From contig PMBV01000516.1 of NCBI GenBank assembly GCA_003153055.1, positions 1 to 23,158 on the forward strand: a stretch of DNA of 23,158 nt. The letters run 5' to 3'. Origin of the DNA: Myxococcales bacterium. Lineage in GTDB: Bacteria > Myxococcota > Myxococcia > Myxococcales > Myxococcaceae. Under the pieces are notes generated by a model. That model did not search any database, was not told the DNA's origin, and saw nothing but the letters and a program-made list of their open reading frames with translations. Shown here piece after piece: positions 6,571 through 14,335 of the stretch. The translations under genes and the position numbers were made by a program. Position 1 is the first letter of the stretch. Each line of letters begins with the position of its first letter.

Positions 6571-8024
6571 TACTGGAGCCCCTGCTTCATCGCAGACATC
6601 AGCTCGCCGGTGCTGGTGTCTCCGTCGAGAGACCAGGCGAACGAACCCGCGAGGCCATTCGCTCTGACGTACGCCATCTTGGTGGCGATGGTGGCTGGGG
6701 TGTCGAAGCTCCAGAACGTCGAGCCGTTGAAGATCCACGCCGTCTGAGCCTCGGAGGAGACGAAGGCGGGATACCCGAGGGTGACCAGCTTTTTGTAGTC
6801 CTCGACGCCTTGCTCGTAGGTCCCCGGCGCTGGTCCGGACGCGGTCTGATTCAGGCCGTTGTTGGCATTCTTCACGCCCGTCCAGCCGCGTCCGTAGAAA
6901 CCGATGCCCAGGAGGAGCTTGTCAGCCGGAGCACCCGCCGCCTTCCACGCCTTGATGGCGCTGTCCGAGTTGAAGGTCGGCGCGCTCGACGGCATCCCGG
7001 CCCACCCGTAGAGGGGAGAGTGGAAGCCGGTCGGCCCGGAGGCATCCCAGGCGCCGAAGAAGTCGTACGTCATGATGTAGATGGAGTCGAGGTTCGCGCT
7101 CAGGCTGGGGACGTCGTACCCGGACAGCTTGTTGCTCCCCGCGGTGACGGCGGCGGTCAAGAGCAACCCCGGACGCTCGGCGTCGAGCTGTCGGCGGAAC
7201 TCGGCGGCGAGCGCCGTGAGGTTGGCCCGGTCGCTGGTCGACGCGCCGCACGCTGGGTTGTTGCCACAGGTGCCCGGGTACTCCCAGTCGAAATCGATGC
7301 CGTCGAAGATGCCGGCGGCCACCCCCGCGCCTCCCGTGGAGGAGCCCGGGTCCAATGGAAGGTTGCCTTTGATGTAGACGTCGATGCACGACTTGACGAA
7401 CGCGACTCGGTTGGCCGCCTGAGCGGCAGTGTAGAGGCCGTCCGACCAGGTCCACCCTCCGAGCGAGATGACGACCTTGAGGTGGGGGTACTTTGCCTTG
7501 AGTTTCTTGAGCTGGTTCCAGTTGCCCTTGAGTGGCTGATTCCACACGTCGGCGACCCCGTCGACGCTCGAGGCGGCGTCGAAGCCCTTCTGGTAATCGG
7601 CCCACGCGTCGCCGACGCCGGCGGCGCTGATGCCCACCGAGCACCGGTTGTCGACGATGTTGTTGAAGGCGTAGTTGATGACGTTCAGCTTGGCCGCCGA
7701 ACCGCTGGTGTCGATGTTCTTCACCGTGTAGGCGCGGGCGTAGATGCTCCACTGCGCGAAGTAGGCGACGAGGCGCTTGGCCCCGCTTCCGCCTCCCGCT
7801 CCGGTTCCGCCTCCCGCTGCGCCTCCCGCTGCGCCTCCCGGTCCGCCTCCCACTGCGCCTCCCGGTCCGCCTCCCACTGCGCCTCCCACTCCTCCGCCTC
7901 CTGCCCCGCCTCCGCTGCCTTCGCCACCCGGCTTACTGCCGCAGGCGCACAGGCCGGCGACGAGGAGACCTGCCATCACCGCTGCCCAACTCCGCTGCTT
8001 CGATCCACCGAGAGAGACGCTCAT
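6570..8024 (-). CDS. GH18 chitinase, surface lipoprotein
   Basis: A 484-aa family 18 glycoside hydrolase that cleaves beta-1,4 bonds of chitin. The signal peptide ends in LCAC (Cys28). A Gly/Ala/Pro linker (about 29-83) projects the catalytic domain from the membrane. The (beta/alpha)8 barrel starts at RLVAYFAQWSIYARAY, has the SLGGW strand motif and the catalytic motif DGIDFDWEYPG, with Asp241, Asp244, Asp246 and the acid Glu248. The MTYDFFGAWD motif and a C-terminal GSFAWSLDGD strand are also present, so the domain looks complete and active. Between the catalytic motif and the next helix is a Cys pair (GTCGNNPACG). It is the first gene of a two-gene unit with the barrel lipoprotein downstream. 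No strong ribosome-binding site is visible. Confidence 0.95.
   Translation of the reverse strand: MSVSLGGSKQRSWAAVMAGLLVAGLCACGSKPGGEGSGGGAGGGGVGGAVGGGPGGAVGGGPGGAAGGAAGGGTGAGGGSGAKRLVAYFAQWSIYARAYTVKNIDTSGSAAKLNVINYAFNNIVDNRCSVGISAAGVGDAWADYQKGFDAASSVDGVADVWNQPLKGNWNQLKKLKAKYPHLKVVISLGGWTWSDGLYTAAQAANRVAFVKSCIDVYIKGNLPLDPGSSTGGAGVAAGIFDGIDFDWEYPGTCGNNPACGASTSDRANLTALAAEFRRQLDAERPGLLLTAAVTAGSNKLSGYDVPSLSANLDSIYIMTYDFFGAWDASGPTGFHSPLYGWAGMPSSAPTFNSDSAIKAWKAAGAPADKLLLGIGFYGRGWTGVKNANNGLNQTASGPAPGTYEQGVEDYKKLVTLGYPAFVSSEAQTAWIFNGSTFWSFDTPATIATKMAYVRANGLAGSFAWSLDGDTSTGELMSAMKQGLQ
7831..7890 (-). repeat. 24-bp tandem repeat in the chitinase linker
   Basis: A 24-bp unit is present exactly twice (7831-7854 and 7855-7878), followed by a partial copy with changes (7879-7890). 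It encodes the GGAVGGGP repeats of the chitinase linker. The length is a multiple of three, so copy-number change would lengthen or shorten the tether without breaking the frame. Confidence 0.85.
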
Positions 8025-8320
8025 TGTTCTGCTTCACCGACCCGTCGAACCATCACGCCTGGCTCGCGAGGCGTGCGCGTCGCCCGTGCTCTCCGGAAGG
8101 AACGGTTCCAACAGGAGGCGACGGGCGCGGGCCACGTGAGTGCAGTTGCCGTACCCGTCCGAGGGGCGAACGTGGCCGGGTAAGGGCGCGAGGTCAGGCC
8201 CGTGGGATTCGCGACCCAGTGATCCAGTCGATCATCCCTCTGAGCTGGGAGATCGCACGAGGCTCACTCTAGCGAGGCAAAGGCTCATGCGAGACCGCCC
8301 CCAGCGCACTACAAGAGAAC
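8025..8320. other. Divergent intergenic region, chitinase/lipocalin
   Basis: This 296-bp stretch separates the divergent starts at 8024 and 8321 and must hold both promoters. I could not identify convincing -35/-10 or sigma-54 boxes by eye. No gene is supported in it. Confidence 0.5.
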
Positions 8321-8857
8321 GTGCGACCATACCTGCTGACCGGAGTGTTGTTGCTGGCGGGCTGCGCGACGAGCACCACGGCTCGGCTGAAGTTGCCTGA
8401 GCTCGAGGTGGTGTCTCACGTCGACCCGGCCCGCTACGTGGGCACCTGGTTCGAGCAAGCGAGCTTTCCCCAGAGCTTCCAACGCGACTGCACCGGCTCC
8501 ACCGCCACCTACACCCTGAGGGCCGATGGGGAGATCGACGTGCTCAACCGCTGCCGCAAGGGCTCTCTCGACGGCCCGGAGGACTCCGCCCAGGGGCGAG
8601 CGCGGGTGGTGGATGGCTCCACCAACGCCAAGCTCGAGGTCAGCTTCTTCAGGCCCTTCTGGGGTGACTACTGGATCATCGATCTCGGTGCCGACTACGA
8701 GTTCGCCGTCGTCGGTCATCCGAGCCGGGACTACCTCTGGGTATTGAGCCGGGTCCCGTCGATGGACGAGACCGTCTACAGCGGCATTCTCCGGCGCCTC
8801 GAGGCCAAGGGCTACGAGACGGCTCGGCTCCACCGGACTCCGCAGCCCAAGCCCTGA
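8321..8857 (+). CDS. Bacterial lipocalin (Blc-like) lipoprotein
   Basis: A 178-aa outer-membrane lipocalin starting at GTG. The signal peptide ends in the lipobox LAGC (Cys15). The lipocalin GxW motif is Gly41-Thr42-Trp43 in YVGTWFEQASFP. It is followed by the family blocks CTGSTATYTLRADGEIDVLN, FFRPFWGDYWIIDLG, YEFAVVGHPSRDYLWVLSR and a C-terminal helix (YSGILRRLEAKGY). Bacterial lipocalins bind fatty acids or lysophospholipids in an eight-stranded barrel and are linked to envelope maintenance. The upstream ATG at 8287 is out of frame, so GTG is the start; its ribosome-binding site is weak. It stands alone between divergent and unrelated genes. Confidence 0.92.
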   Translation: MRPYLLTGVLLLAGCATSTTARLKLPELEVVSHVDPARYVGTWFEQASFPQSFQRDCTGSTATYTLRADGEIDVLNRCRKGSLDGPEDSAQGRARVVDGSTNAKLEVSFFRPFWGDYWIIDLGADYEFAVVGHPSRDYLWVLSRVPSMDETVYSGILRRLEAKGYETARLHRTPQPKP

Positions 8858-9123
8858 GGGCGACGCGTGCGCCTGTGGTCCTTGCACCCCGTCCACCTCG
8901 ACGCCCGTGGGTTGGTGATGGCGTGCTCGTCGATTGGGGAGCGCTGTGCCCGAGCACGCGCGCAGGGTTGCTCCGCCCTGACCAGGGTGCGTCCCCGTCG
9001 CACCTCGGCGCAGCGGCTCGCAACGTCCTCGAAATTCGGTGGAAAGTGCGTCCCCGCAACCGACCTCGGTGGAGCGGGTTGAAGAGCTCGTAGGCCAGAC
9101 GCCAACCAACCCAAGGAGAACCC

Positions 9124-9969
9124 ATGAAGCCCCTTCGCAGCGCACTGCTCACCCTCTCTCTCTCAGCCATGACCATCGGCGGCTGGGCGTGTCAAGGCGC
9201 CCTGACCGAGGAGGATGCCTTGGCCGGCGAGGCCACCGCGGCGCTCACCGTCGGCGAGGAAACCGGCGACGTCGCCGCCGACGCGGTCGGGCTGGGGAGC
9301 TCCGACGAGCTGGCAGCGAGCGCCGAGCTGTCGGCCGAGCTGCCCCCTGCCAACACCGACGCCGACGGTGTGTGTGACTTCAGCGCCCAGAAGCAGCGCG
9401 TCGTCGCGAAGTACGATGCCGATGGCGACGGGAAGCTCAGAGGCGCCGAGCTCAAGGCGCTCAGGGCCGACCTCGGCGATCGCGTCAATCACCCGCTGGC
9501 GGCGCGCTTCGCCCTCCGGCACCGGCTGCACGTCCTCGACCGGCTGCGTTGGGTCTTCGACGAGGACTTCGACGGCTCCCTCTCCGACGAGGAGCGCTCG
9601 GCGATGGTGGACGCCCTCGAGGCCCGCTGCCTGCGCGTCCGCCAGAACGTGCTGGCGAAGTTCGACGCCAACGGCGACGGGACGCTGGATGCCACCGAGC
9701 GTCAGGCGGCCAAGGACGCCCTCGCTGCCCGCCTCCAGGCCAAGCGCCAGGAGATCCTCACCAAGTACGACACCAACCAGAACGGCCAGCTCGACGCCGG
9801 TGAGCGCCTTCAGCTCAAGGCCGACATCGTCGCCGCCTGGCAGGCCAAGAAGGCGCAGCTCGTCGACACCTACGACGTGAACGACGACGGCGTGCTCGAC
9901 CAGACCGAGAAGCTCGCGCTCAAGAAGGCCATCCAGCAGCGCATCATCGAGGGCCGCGACGCCGAGTAG
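9124..9969 (+). CDS. Secreted five-EF-hand calcium-binding protein
   Basis: A 281-aa protein with a strong AAGGAG (9113-9118) five bases upstream of its ATG. The signal peptide (about 1-22) ends GGWAC; Cys23 could be lipidated but the lipobox is atypical. An acidic, Ala-rich, disordered-looking region follows to about residue 85. Five calcium-loop motifs start at Asp98 (DADGDGKLRGAE), Asp146 (DEDFDGSLSDEE), Asp181 (DANGDGTLDATE), Asp216 (DTNQNGQLDAGE) and Asp251 (DVNDDGVLDQTE). The spacing is close to 35 residues for the last four, each loop followed by a charged helix. All have the key Asp/Asn at positions 1, 3 and 5, Gly6 and Glu12, so all five probably bind Ca2+. Partner and process are unknown. 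Confidence 0.88.
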   Translation: MKPLRSALLTLSLSAMTIGGWACQGALTEEDALAGEATAALTVGEETGDVAADAVGLGSSDELAASAELSAELPPANTDADGVCDFSAQKQRVVAKYDADGDGKLRGAELKALRADLGDRVNHPLAARFALRHRLHVLDRLRWVFDEDFDGSLSDEERSAMVDALEARCLRVRQNVLAKFDANGDGTLDATERQAAKDALAARLQAKRQEILTKYDTNQNGQLDAGERLQLKADIVAAWQAKKAQLVDTYDVNDDGVLDQTEKLALKKAIQQRIIEGRDAE

Positions 9970-9995
9970 GCGCCCCTCAGCCCGAGGCCTGCGAG

Positions 9996-10031
9996 CCCAC
10001 GTCCCCACCAGGGCGTGGGTTCTCGTCGTTT
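9996..10031. terminator. Candidate hairpin terminator between convergent genes
   Basis: CCCACG (9996-10001) pairs with CGTGGG (10014-10019), and inner CCC/GGG can pair after a one-base bulge. It is followed by TTCTCGTCGTTT on the plus strand. It lies between the EF-hand gene stop and the stop of the minus-strand gene at 10057, as expected for a terminator. Confidence 0.5.
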
Positions 10032-10056
10032 ACCTGCCTCCTCGAGCGTCGTCGGG

Positions 10057-10998
10057 CTACCAGGAGCCCATCGCCAGCCAGAAGTTGGTGAAGGTCCGCG
10101 AGACGTCTCCCATGAACCAGACATACATCGAGATTTCCCCGGACAAGAGAACCACCGCCCAGGTGCGGGCCAGCGTGTCGTCGAGGTGGCGAAGTGCGGC
10201 TTCGGTCGGGTCCAGCCCCCAGACCTTGGCGAACACCTCGTCGGTCATGTTCACCTGGAAGGTGTAGCTCGGGTAGAGCCAGGTGAGGTCCCGCTCCTGG
10301 CTCGAAAGGCTGGCCCACTCGCGGCGGACGCCAGCCCAGTACGCCGCGGCCTCCGAGTAGAACTGCGGCAGGTAGTTCTCGGTGGCGGGTTGGGCGCCGA
10401 AGCAGCGCTCGAGCTCGGCCGCCACGAGCGCGAGCTGCTCGTCGGTGAGGTCGCGGTGGTTCGGCTTGGCGGGGGCCGCGGTGCCTCGGGCGAAGTTGGT
10501 GATGTTGACGAAGGCCAGCACGTCGAGCCTCGTCATCACGTACTGGGCGCGTGCGTCGATGACCAGGACCGGGTCGGGCTCCTGGAGGATGGCGAGCGTC
10601 ACCGGGCCCTTCAGCTCGCCTCCGAAGATGGCGCCTTGGACGAGCTCGTGCCTCAAGAAGAGCGCGCGCCCCGAGGCGTCGTCTCGTCGCAGTCGCTCAG
10701 TCGCCCCCCGGAATCTCTGAAGGGACTCGTCGAGCGCCGGCCGCTCCTCGGGAGTCGGCGTCCCTCCATCGCCGTAGAATTCTCGGGTCACCTGGGTGAG
10801 CTCCTCACGGCTCAGCGGGCGGGCGGCGAAGGTCTCGAGGAGCTCCTCCAGTACCAGCTCGTCCGAGGTGGTCGCGAGCCGCGCGCCTACCTGCGTCGCG
10901 TCGTCAGTCTCGGTGGCGCCGCACCCGACGACGAAGCCCAAGCCGATGAGAAGGCCGAGACCGAGGAGACCTCTTGCGGTGTCATGCTCGCTGCCCAT
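10057..10998 (-). CDS. Lipoprotein of unknown function
   Basis: A 313-aa protein. The start at 10998 is preferred to the upstream in-frame ATG at 11043 because GAGGTG lies four bases before it and a lipoprotein signal peptide begins there, ending in the lipobox VVGC (Cys26). The mature part is mostly alpha-helical in appearance and mixed in charge. It has an acidic segment early on (ELVLEELLETFAARPLSREE), a hydrophobic stretch near the middle (ARAQYVMTRLDVLAFVNIT) and a Trp-rich C-terminus (TNFWLAMGSW). I recognise no family. It is convergent with the EF-hand gene. Confidence 0.7.
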   Translation of the reverse strand: MGSEHDTARGLLGLGLLIGLGFVVGCGATETDDATQVGARLATTSDELVLEELLETFAARPLSREELTQVTREFYGDGGTPTPEERPALDESLQRFRGATERLRRDDASGRALFLRHELVQGAIFGGELKGPVTLAILQEPDPVLVIDARAQYVMTRLDVLAFVNITNFARGTAAPAKPNHRDLTDEQLALVAAELERCFGAQPATENYLPQFYSEAAAYWAGVRREWASLSSQERDLTWLYPSYTFQVNMTDEVFAKVWGLDPTEAALRHLDDTLARTWAVVLLSGEISMYVWFMGDVSRTFTNFWLAMGSW

Positions 10999-11091
10999 GG
11001 TGCACCTCGCATCCGAGGGAGGGAACGTCGACTCGTGGTCCACAAACCATCCAATGCGACCGACGACGAAGCGGCCGTCGCTCCATCAAGA

Positions 11092-11621
11092 GGAACGCTG
11101 ACCTTGTACTACCTCAGGAGCGGGGGCGTCCAGAGGGGCGAGGGTGCTCATCTTCGGCGCCTCCGGAGGAGTCGGATGCTTTGCCGTACAGATTGCCAGG
11201 CATCTGGGGGCCGAGGTCACCGGGAGTATGCGGGACCGCGAACCTGGAGTTCGTCAAGTCGTTGGGCGCCGAGAAGGTGATTGACTACACGAAGGAGAAT
11301 TTCACGCAGAGAGGAGATTCCTACGACGTCATCTTCGATGCCGTGGGGAAGAGAGCCAGCTCGAGGCTCGAGGGCAGGAGAGCGCTGACTCCGAGGGGCA
11401 AGTACCTATCGGTCGATGACGGTACGCCCAGGATCACCATTGAAGACCTGCTCGCGCTCAGAGAGCTCATGGAGGCGGGACACATCAGATCGGTCATTGA
11501 CCGGCGCTATCCGTTGCCGGACCTCGCCGAGGCTCATCGGTACGTCGAGGGAGGGCACAAGAGGGGAGGTGTCGCCATCACCGTGGGCCAGGGCGAGCGC
11601 GAGCGTCAGATGACCGCATGA
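11092..11621 (+). pseudogene. Zinc-type quinone oxidoreductase/alcohol dehydrogenase relic
   Basis: Pieces of one medium-chain dehydrogenase/reductase lie in three successive frames. LTLYYLRSGGVQRG comes first (to about 11136). The Rossmann part VLIFGASGGVGCFAVQIARH...GAEVTG follows in a second frame (11138-11224). Then CGTANLEFVKSLGAEKVIDYT and the C-terminal half, ending near YVEGGHKRGGVAITV, lie in a third. Each change is a +1 shift; the second is explained by one extra A near 11225. The N-terminal GroES-like domain (about 120 residues) is missing, cut near 11092. It cannot make a working enzyme. The third-frame part alone is an open frame but lacks the nucleotide-binding loop. Confidence 0.85.
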
Positions 11622-11639
11622 CGTCGGGGCCCGTTGGTG

Positions 11640-12323
11640 TCAGCGGGAATGCTGCTTCAGCGGTTGAACCTCGATACCGGTCTGGCATGCAACAGCACCC
11701 GACCCCGGCTCGCCTCCGCGGGCTTGGCCAGGCTCGAGTGCCCGAGAGAGGCCCATTTCCTGCCTGGTCATCGTGGATCGCAGCATCGGCGCAGGCACCG
11801 TGTCCTCGATGGCGGCCTCGGGGGTCTCCACCTCCTCCCAGGCGGGGACGAGCTCATCGAGAGCCGGGTCGATCGGCAACGTTTGGGTCACCCACTCGGG
11901 CGCCAGCTCGCCCTCCTCGCCGTCCCAGTACAGGCACGCAGGCTCGCACTCCGCCTCGAGGGCCCGCTCGTCTGCCTCCCGATCGACGCGCATCGCCGTC
12001 CTGCTCGTCTCGTCAGCCCGCGCCACCTCCTCCGCGTAGAGGCGGACCCGCGCATCGGGGTGCACGAGGAAGCGCTCGAAGGCGGCCCGCCGCTTTCGTC
12101 TGACCAGGCCGCTCCAGTCGAGCAGTTGGTCGATGTCGCGAACGGCCTGTCGGTAGGCGAGCTCTTCTTTTCCGAGCTTCGCGCAGTCCCCGCAGACGTG
12201 GCGCATGTGCCCGCGCCGAGAGAAGCGTTCGTTGGCTCTCATCCGGCCACAGCACCAGCAGAAGTGTCCGTGACAGCGCTTCTTTCGGCTCACCTTTGCG
12301 AGCCTGCCGGAGTCGTCGCTCAT
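11640..12323 (-). CDS. Zinc-ribbon protein of unknown function
   Basis: A 227-aa protein. Near the N-terminus are two CxxC knuckles, Cys22-x2-Cys25 and Cys44-x2-Cys47, separated by a basic stretch (GRMRANERFSRRGH), with extra Cys17 and Cys24. This is a typical zinc-ribbon layout that could bind nucleic acid or protein. A basic helical segment follows (LVRRKRRAAFERFLVHPD), and then the C-terminal half is strongly acidic (DGEEGELAPEW, ELVPAWEEVETPEAAIED). There is no signal peptide, so it is cytoplasmic. No strong ribosome-binding site is visible. It is convergent with the dehydrogenase relic and divergent from the SDR gene. I do not recognise the family. Confidence 0.7.
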   Translation of the reverse strand: MSDDSGRLAKVSRKKRCHGHFCWCCGRMRANERFSRRGHMRHVCGDCAKLGKEELAYRQAVRDIDQLLDWSGLVRRKRRAAFERFLVHPDARVRLYAEEVARADETSRTAMRVDREADERALEAECEPACLYWDGEEGELAPEWVTQTLPIDPALDELVPAWEEVETPEAAIEDTVPAPMLRSTMTRQEMGLSRALEPGQARGGEPGSGAVACQTGIEVQPLKQHSR

Positions 12324-12531
12324 GGGGAAGCCGGACCTTCAGCGTTGCCCTCCAGTCCCGTTCTGGCTGGGCGTTGCCGCCCTATCCGGGCTTCGCCAGC
12401 GCCCCAGGACGCTCACTCCTTCTCAGTGGCATATGGGAACTCTGGGGATGTACATGGAGCGAGTCATCGGTGGACGAGGCACACAGCGCTTTTCTCCGGT
12501 CCACCTCTTTGCGGCCGGATCTGGAGGCCGT

Positions 12532-13368
12532 ATGCAACGAATTGCGATGGTGACCGGCGCCAACCAAGGGCTCGGCCTCGCCTTGGTGGAGTCGCTCTGC
12601 CGAGCGCTGGGGCCCGATGGGCTCGTGTATTTGACGGCGAGAGACGGAGCGAGAGGCGAGGAGGCCGTGCGTCAGCTCAACGTGGCGGGGCTACGGCCAC
12701 AGTTCCACCTGCTCGACGTGACGAGCGACGAGAGCGTCGGCGCGTTCGCCCAGAACCTCCGCGACCGGCACGGCGGGGTGGACATCGTGATCTCCAACGC
12801 CGCGGCGCGAATGTCGAAAGGCACGCCTCCGGCCGCGCAGGTGCGCGCCTTCATCGAGACGAACAACCACGGCACCCATCGAGTGTTGAGGGCCACGGCG
12901 CCACTCCTCAGGGACGGGGGCCGGTTGTTGATCGTTGCGAGCTCGTTCGGCTCTTTGCGGCACCTCGACCCCGTACATCACCATCGCTTCGACGTGGAGC
13001 GGCTCTCGCTCGAGGACATCGAGCAGGTCATGGACCACTACGTCGAGCTGGTCGAAGAGGGCCGCGACGTCGAAGAGCGATGGCCGAGCTGGATGAACAT
13101 TCCCTCCAAGATTGCTCAGGTGGCCTCGACGAAGATCCTCGCGCGGGACCTGCGAGAGGAAGCTCTCAGACGGGGGATTCTCATCAACGCCGTCTGCCCC
13201 GGGCTGATCGACACGGCGGCCTCCCGGCCCTGGTTCGAGGACATGTCGTCGGCTCAGTCGGCCCAGCAGGCGGCGGTGGACGTCGTCTGGCTGGCCACGC
13301 TCCCCGCATCGCAGAAGGATCCGTACGGCGAGCTCGTTCAGCACCGCCGCGTGCTGCCATGGCGCTGA
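12532..13368 (+). CDS. Short-chain dehydrogenase/reductase with substituted catalytic Tyr
   Basis: A 278-aa SDR resembling the carbonyl-reductase subgroup. GGAGG (12523-12527) lies four bases before the chosen ATG; the longer upstream frame lacks coding character. Near the N-terminus is the NAD(P)-binding motif TGANQGLG, then LLDVTSDES, then NAA in DIVISNAAARM, and the Ser strand IVASSFGS (Ser137/138). At the YxxxK position the protein reads NIPSK: Lys193 is kept but Asn189 replaces the catalytic Tyr. After this, INAVCPGLIDTAASRPW matches the usual NAVxPGxxxT block. The protein keeps the fold and cofactor site but may be inactive or use another acid. Substrate unknown. Confidence 0.85.
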   Translation: MQRIAMVTGANQGLGLALVESLCRALGPDGLVYLTARDGARGEEAVRQLNVAGLRPQFHLLDVTSDESVGAFAQNLRDRHGGVDIVISNAAARMSKGTPPAAQVRAFIETNNHGTHRVLRATAPLLRDGGRLLIVASSFGSLRHLDPVHHHRFDVERLSLEDIEQVMDHYVELVEEGRDVEERWPSWMNIPSKIAQVASTKILARDLREEALRRGILINAVCPGLIDTAASRPWFEDMSSAQSAQQAAVDVVWLATLPASQKDPYGELVQHRRVLPWR

Positions 13369-13477
13369 CGAAGGTCGCCGGCCCGAAAGAGCCGCCGGTC
13401 GCCCGGGCCGAGCATGGAACGATGAGGAGCCGCCGGACTTTCGCGTCACCAGTGCCGTGGCCGCGGCAAGCACCAGC

Positions 13478-13990
13478 TCAGGGTGAGTCCTTCTTGGGCT
13501 CGCGCACTGGTGCAGGCTTCGCCTTCTGGAGTCGAGCGACGGCCTGCGGAGTCTTCGAAGCCTTCAGGAGTGCCTCCCAATTGTCGGGAGGGTTGGCGCC
13601 GTCGAGCATCTTCCTGAAGACCGCGTACGCATCGTTCTTTGAGCCGTAGGTGCGCTTCGTGTCTTCATCGTTCACCCACGCGTAGATGATGACCTTTGCC
13701 TTCGTGTCGAAGCGGAAGAAGAGGCGAAACCGCTGGCCACCAAACTTCGCCCGGAACCAGTGCTTGTAATCATCGCCGAGGGCGATGCCCTGGCGGTACT
13801 CGGTCCGAGTTGGGTCGGACGGGATGGTGACGAACAGCACGTCGTAGAGCGCCACGAGTAACTTGAAGTTGGCGGAGCTCCGGTACTCGTCGGGCTTCTT
13901 CGCTTTCAGCTTCACGACCGCCGCCATCAGCTTCTCGAGCTGGTCGAGGAGGAGTGGGTGAGCGAAGAGCTCCCAACCGTTGACCTGCAT
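13478..13990 (-). CDS. yhaV: Type II toxin YhaV (ribosome-dependent mRNA interferase family)
   Basis: A 170-aa protein closely resembling E. coli YhaV, the toxin of the PrlF-YhaV pair, an RNase of the RelE-like superfamily. Matching blocks are VNGWELFAHPLLLDQLEKL at the N-terminus, then LGDDYKHWFRAKFGGQRFRLFFRFD, then KAKVIIYAWVNDEDTKRTYG, and SKNDAYAVFRKMLDGANPPDNWEAL. About 20 residues rich in Lys, Ala and Pro extend past the usual end. The ATG lies 3 nt after the antitoxin stop (TGACCGATG), so the pair is one operon with coupled translation. It is convergent with the SDR gene. Confidence 0.93.
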   Translation of the reverse strand: MQVNGWELFAHPLLLDQLEKLMAAVVKLKAKKPDEYRSSANFKLLVALYDVLFVTIPSDPTRTEYRQGIALGDDYKHWFRAKFGGQRFRLFFRFDTKAKVIIYAWVNDEDTKRTYGSKNDAYAVFRKMLDGANPPDNWEALLKASKTPQAVARLQKAKPAPVREPKKDSP

Positions 13991-13993
13991 CGG

Positions 13994-14317
13994 TCAGAGG
14001 TCCACGTCGCCGTCGATGGGCTCGTTGGGGTCGACCTTGGTGCCCTTGACCAGCGACTTGAGGCGAGCGGCGAAGTCCGCCGACAGTGGCTTGAGCGCGG
14101 CCGGGCGCTGCTCGATGTCCTTGGCGAGGAAGCTGAGGAACTTTCCGACGACGGGGTCCTCGTGCGTCGCTCCGACGGAGACCACGGTCACCCGCTGTCC
14201 CTCGACACGGAAGGCGATCTCATCGCCCTCCTTGACGCCGAGGACCTGGCGAACGGCCTTGGGCACCGTCGTCTGGCCCTTCGCGGTGATGGTGCTGCGC
14301 TCTTCGATGACGGGCAT
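13994..14317 (-). CDS. prlF: Antitoxin PrlF (AbrB/SpoVT-type DNA-binding)
   Basis: A 107-aa antitoxin. The start at 14317 is chosen because AGGAGG (14323-14328) is five bases upstream and the swapped-hairpin AbrB domain begins at once: STITAKGQTTVPKAVRQVLGV followed by GDEIAFRVEGQRVTVV. The longer frame open further upstream is not coding. The C-terminal half (DPVVGKFLSFLAKDIEQRP and onward) is the toxin-neutralising part in this family. PrlF-type antitoxins neutralise YhaV and repress their own operon, here probably through the palindrome at 14339-14356. Confidence 0.93.
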   Translation of the reverse strand: MPVIEERSTITAKGQTTVPKAVRQVLGVKEGDEIAFRVEGQRVTVVSVGATHEDPVVGKFLSFLAKDIEQRPAALKPLSADFAARLKSLVKGTKVDPNEPIDGDVDL

Positions 14318-14335
14318 GGGAACCTCCTGGGCCAA

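Noticed and set aside
7778..7940. Short regular repeats that might suggest a CRISPR array
   Set aside because: The units are contiguous, in frame and encode a Gly/Ala/Pro linker. There are no unique spacers and no cas genes.
6810..8183. 457-codon plus-strand frame opposite the chitinase
   Set aside because: It is antisense to a GH18 domain with an intact catalytic motif, and its composition is Arg/Ala/Val/Ser shadow type.
10015..11280. 421-codon plus-strand frame
   Set aside because: Most of it is antisense to the lipoprotein at 10057-10998. Only its last part (from 11092) contains real family sequence, which I assign to the oxidoreductase relic.
13369..13477. GC-rich possible terminator stem between the SDR and yhaV genes
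   Set aside because: The pairing around GCCGGC and GCCGCCGG is imperfect and has no U-tract, so I could not support it as a feature.
11634..13649. 671-codon plus-strand frame crossing the zinc-ribbon, SDR and YhaV genes
   Set aside because: It runs through three better-supported genes in other frames and has no domain or consistent composition.
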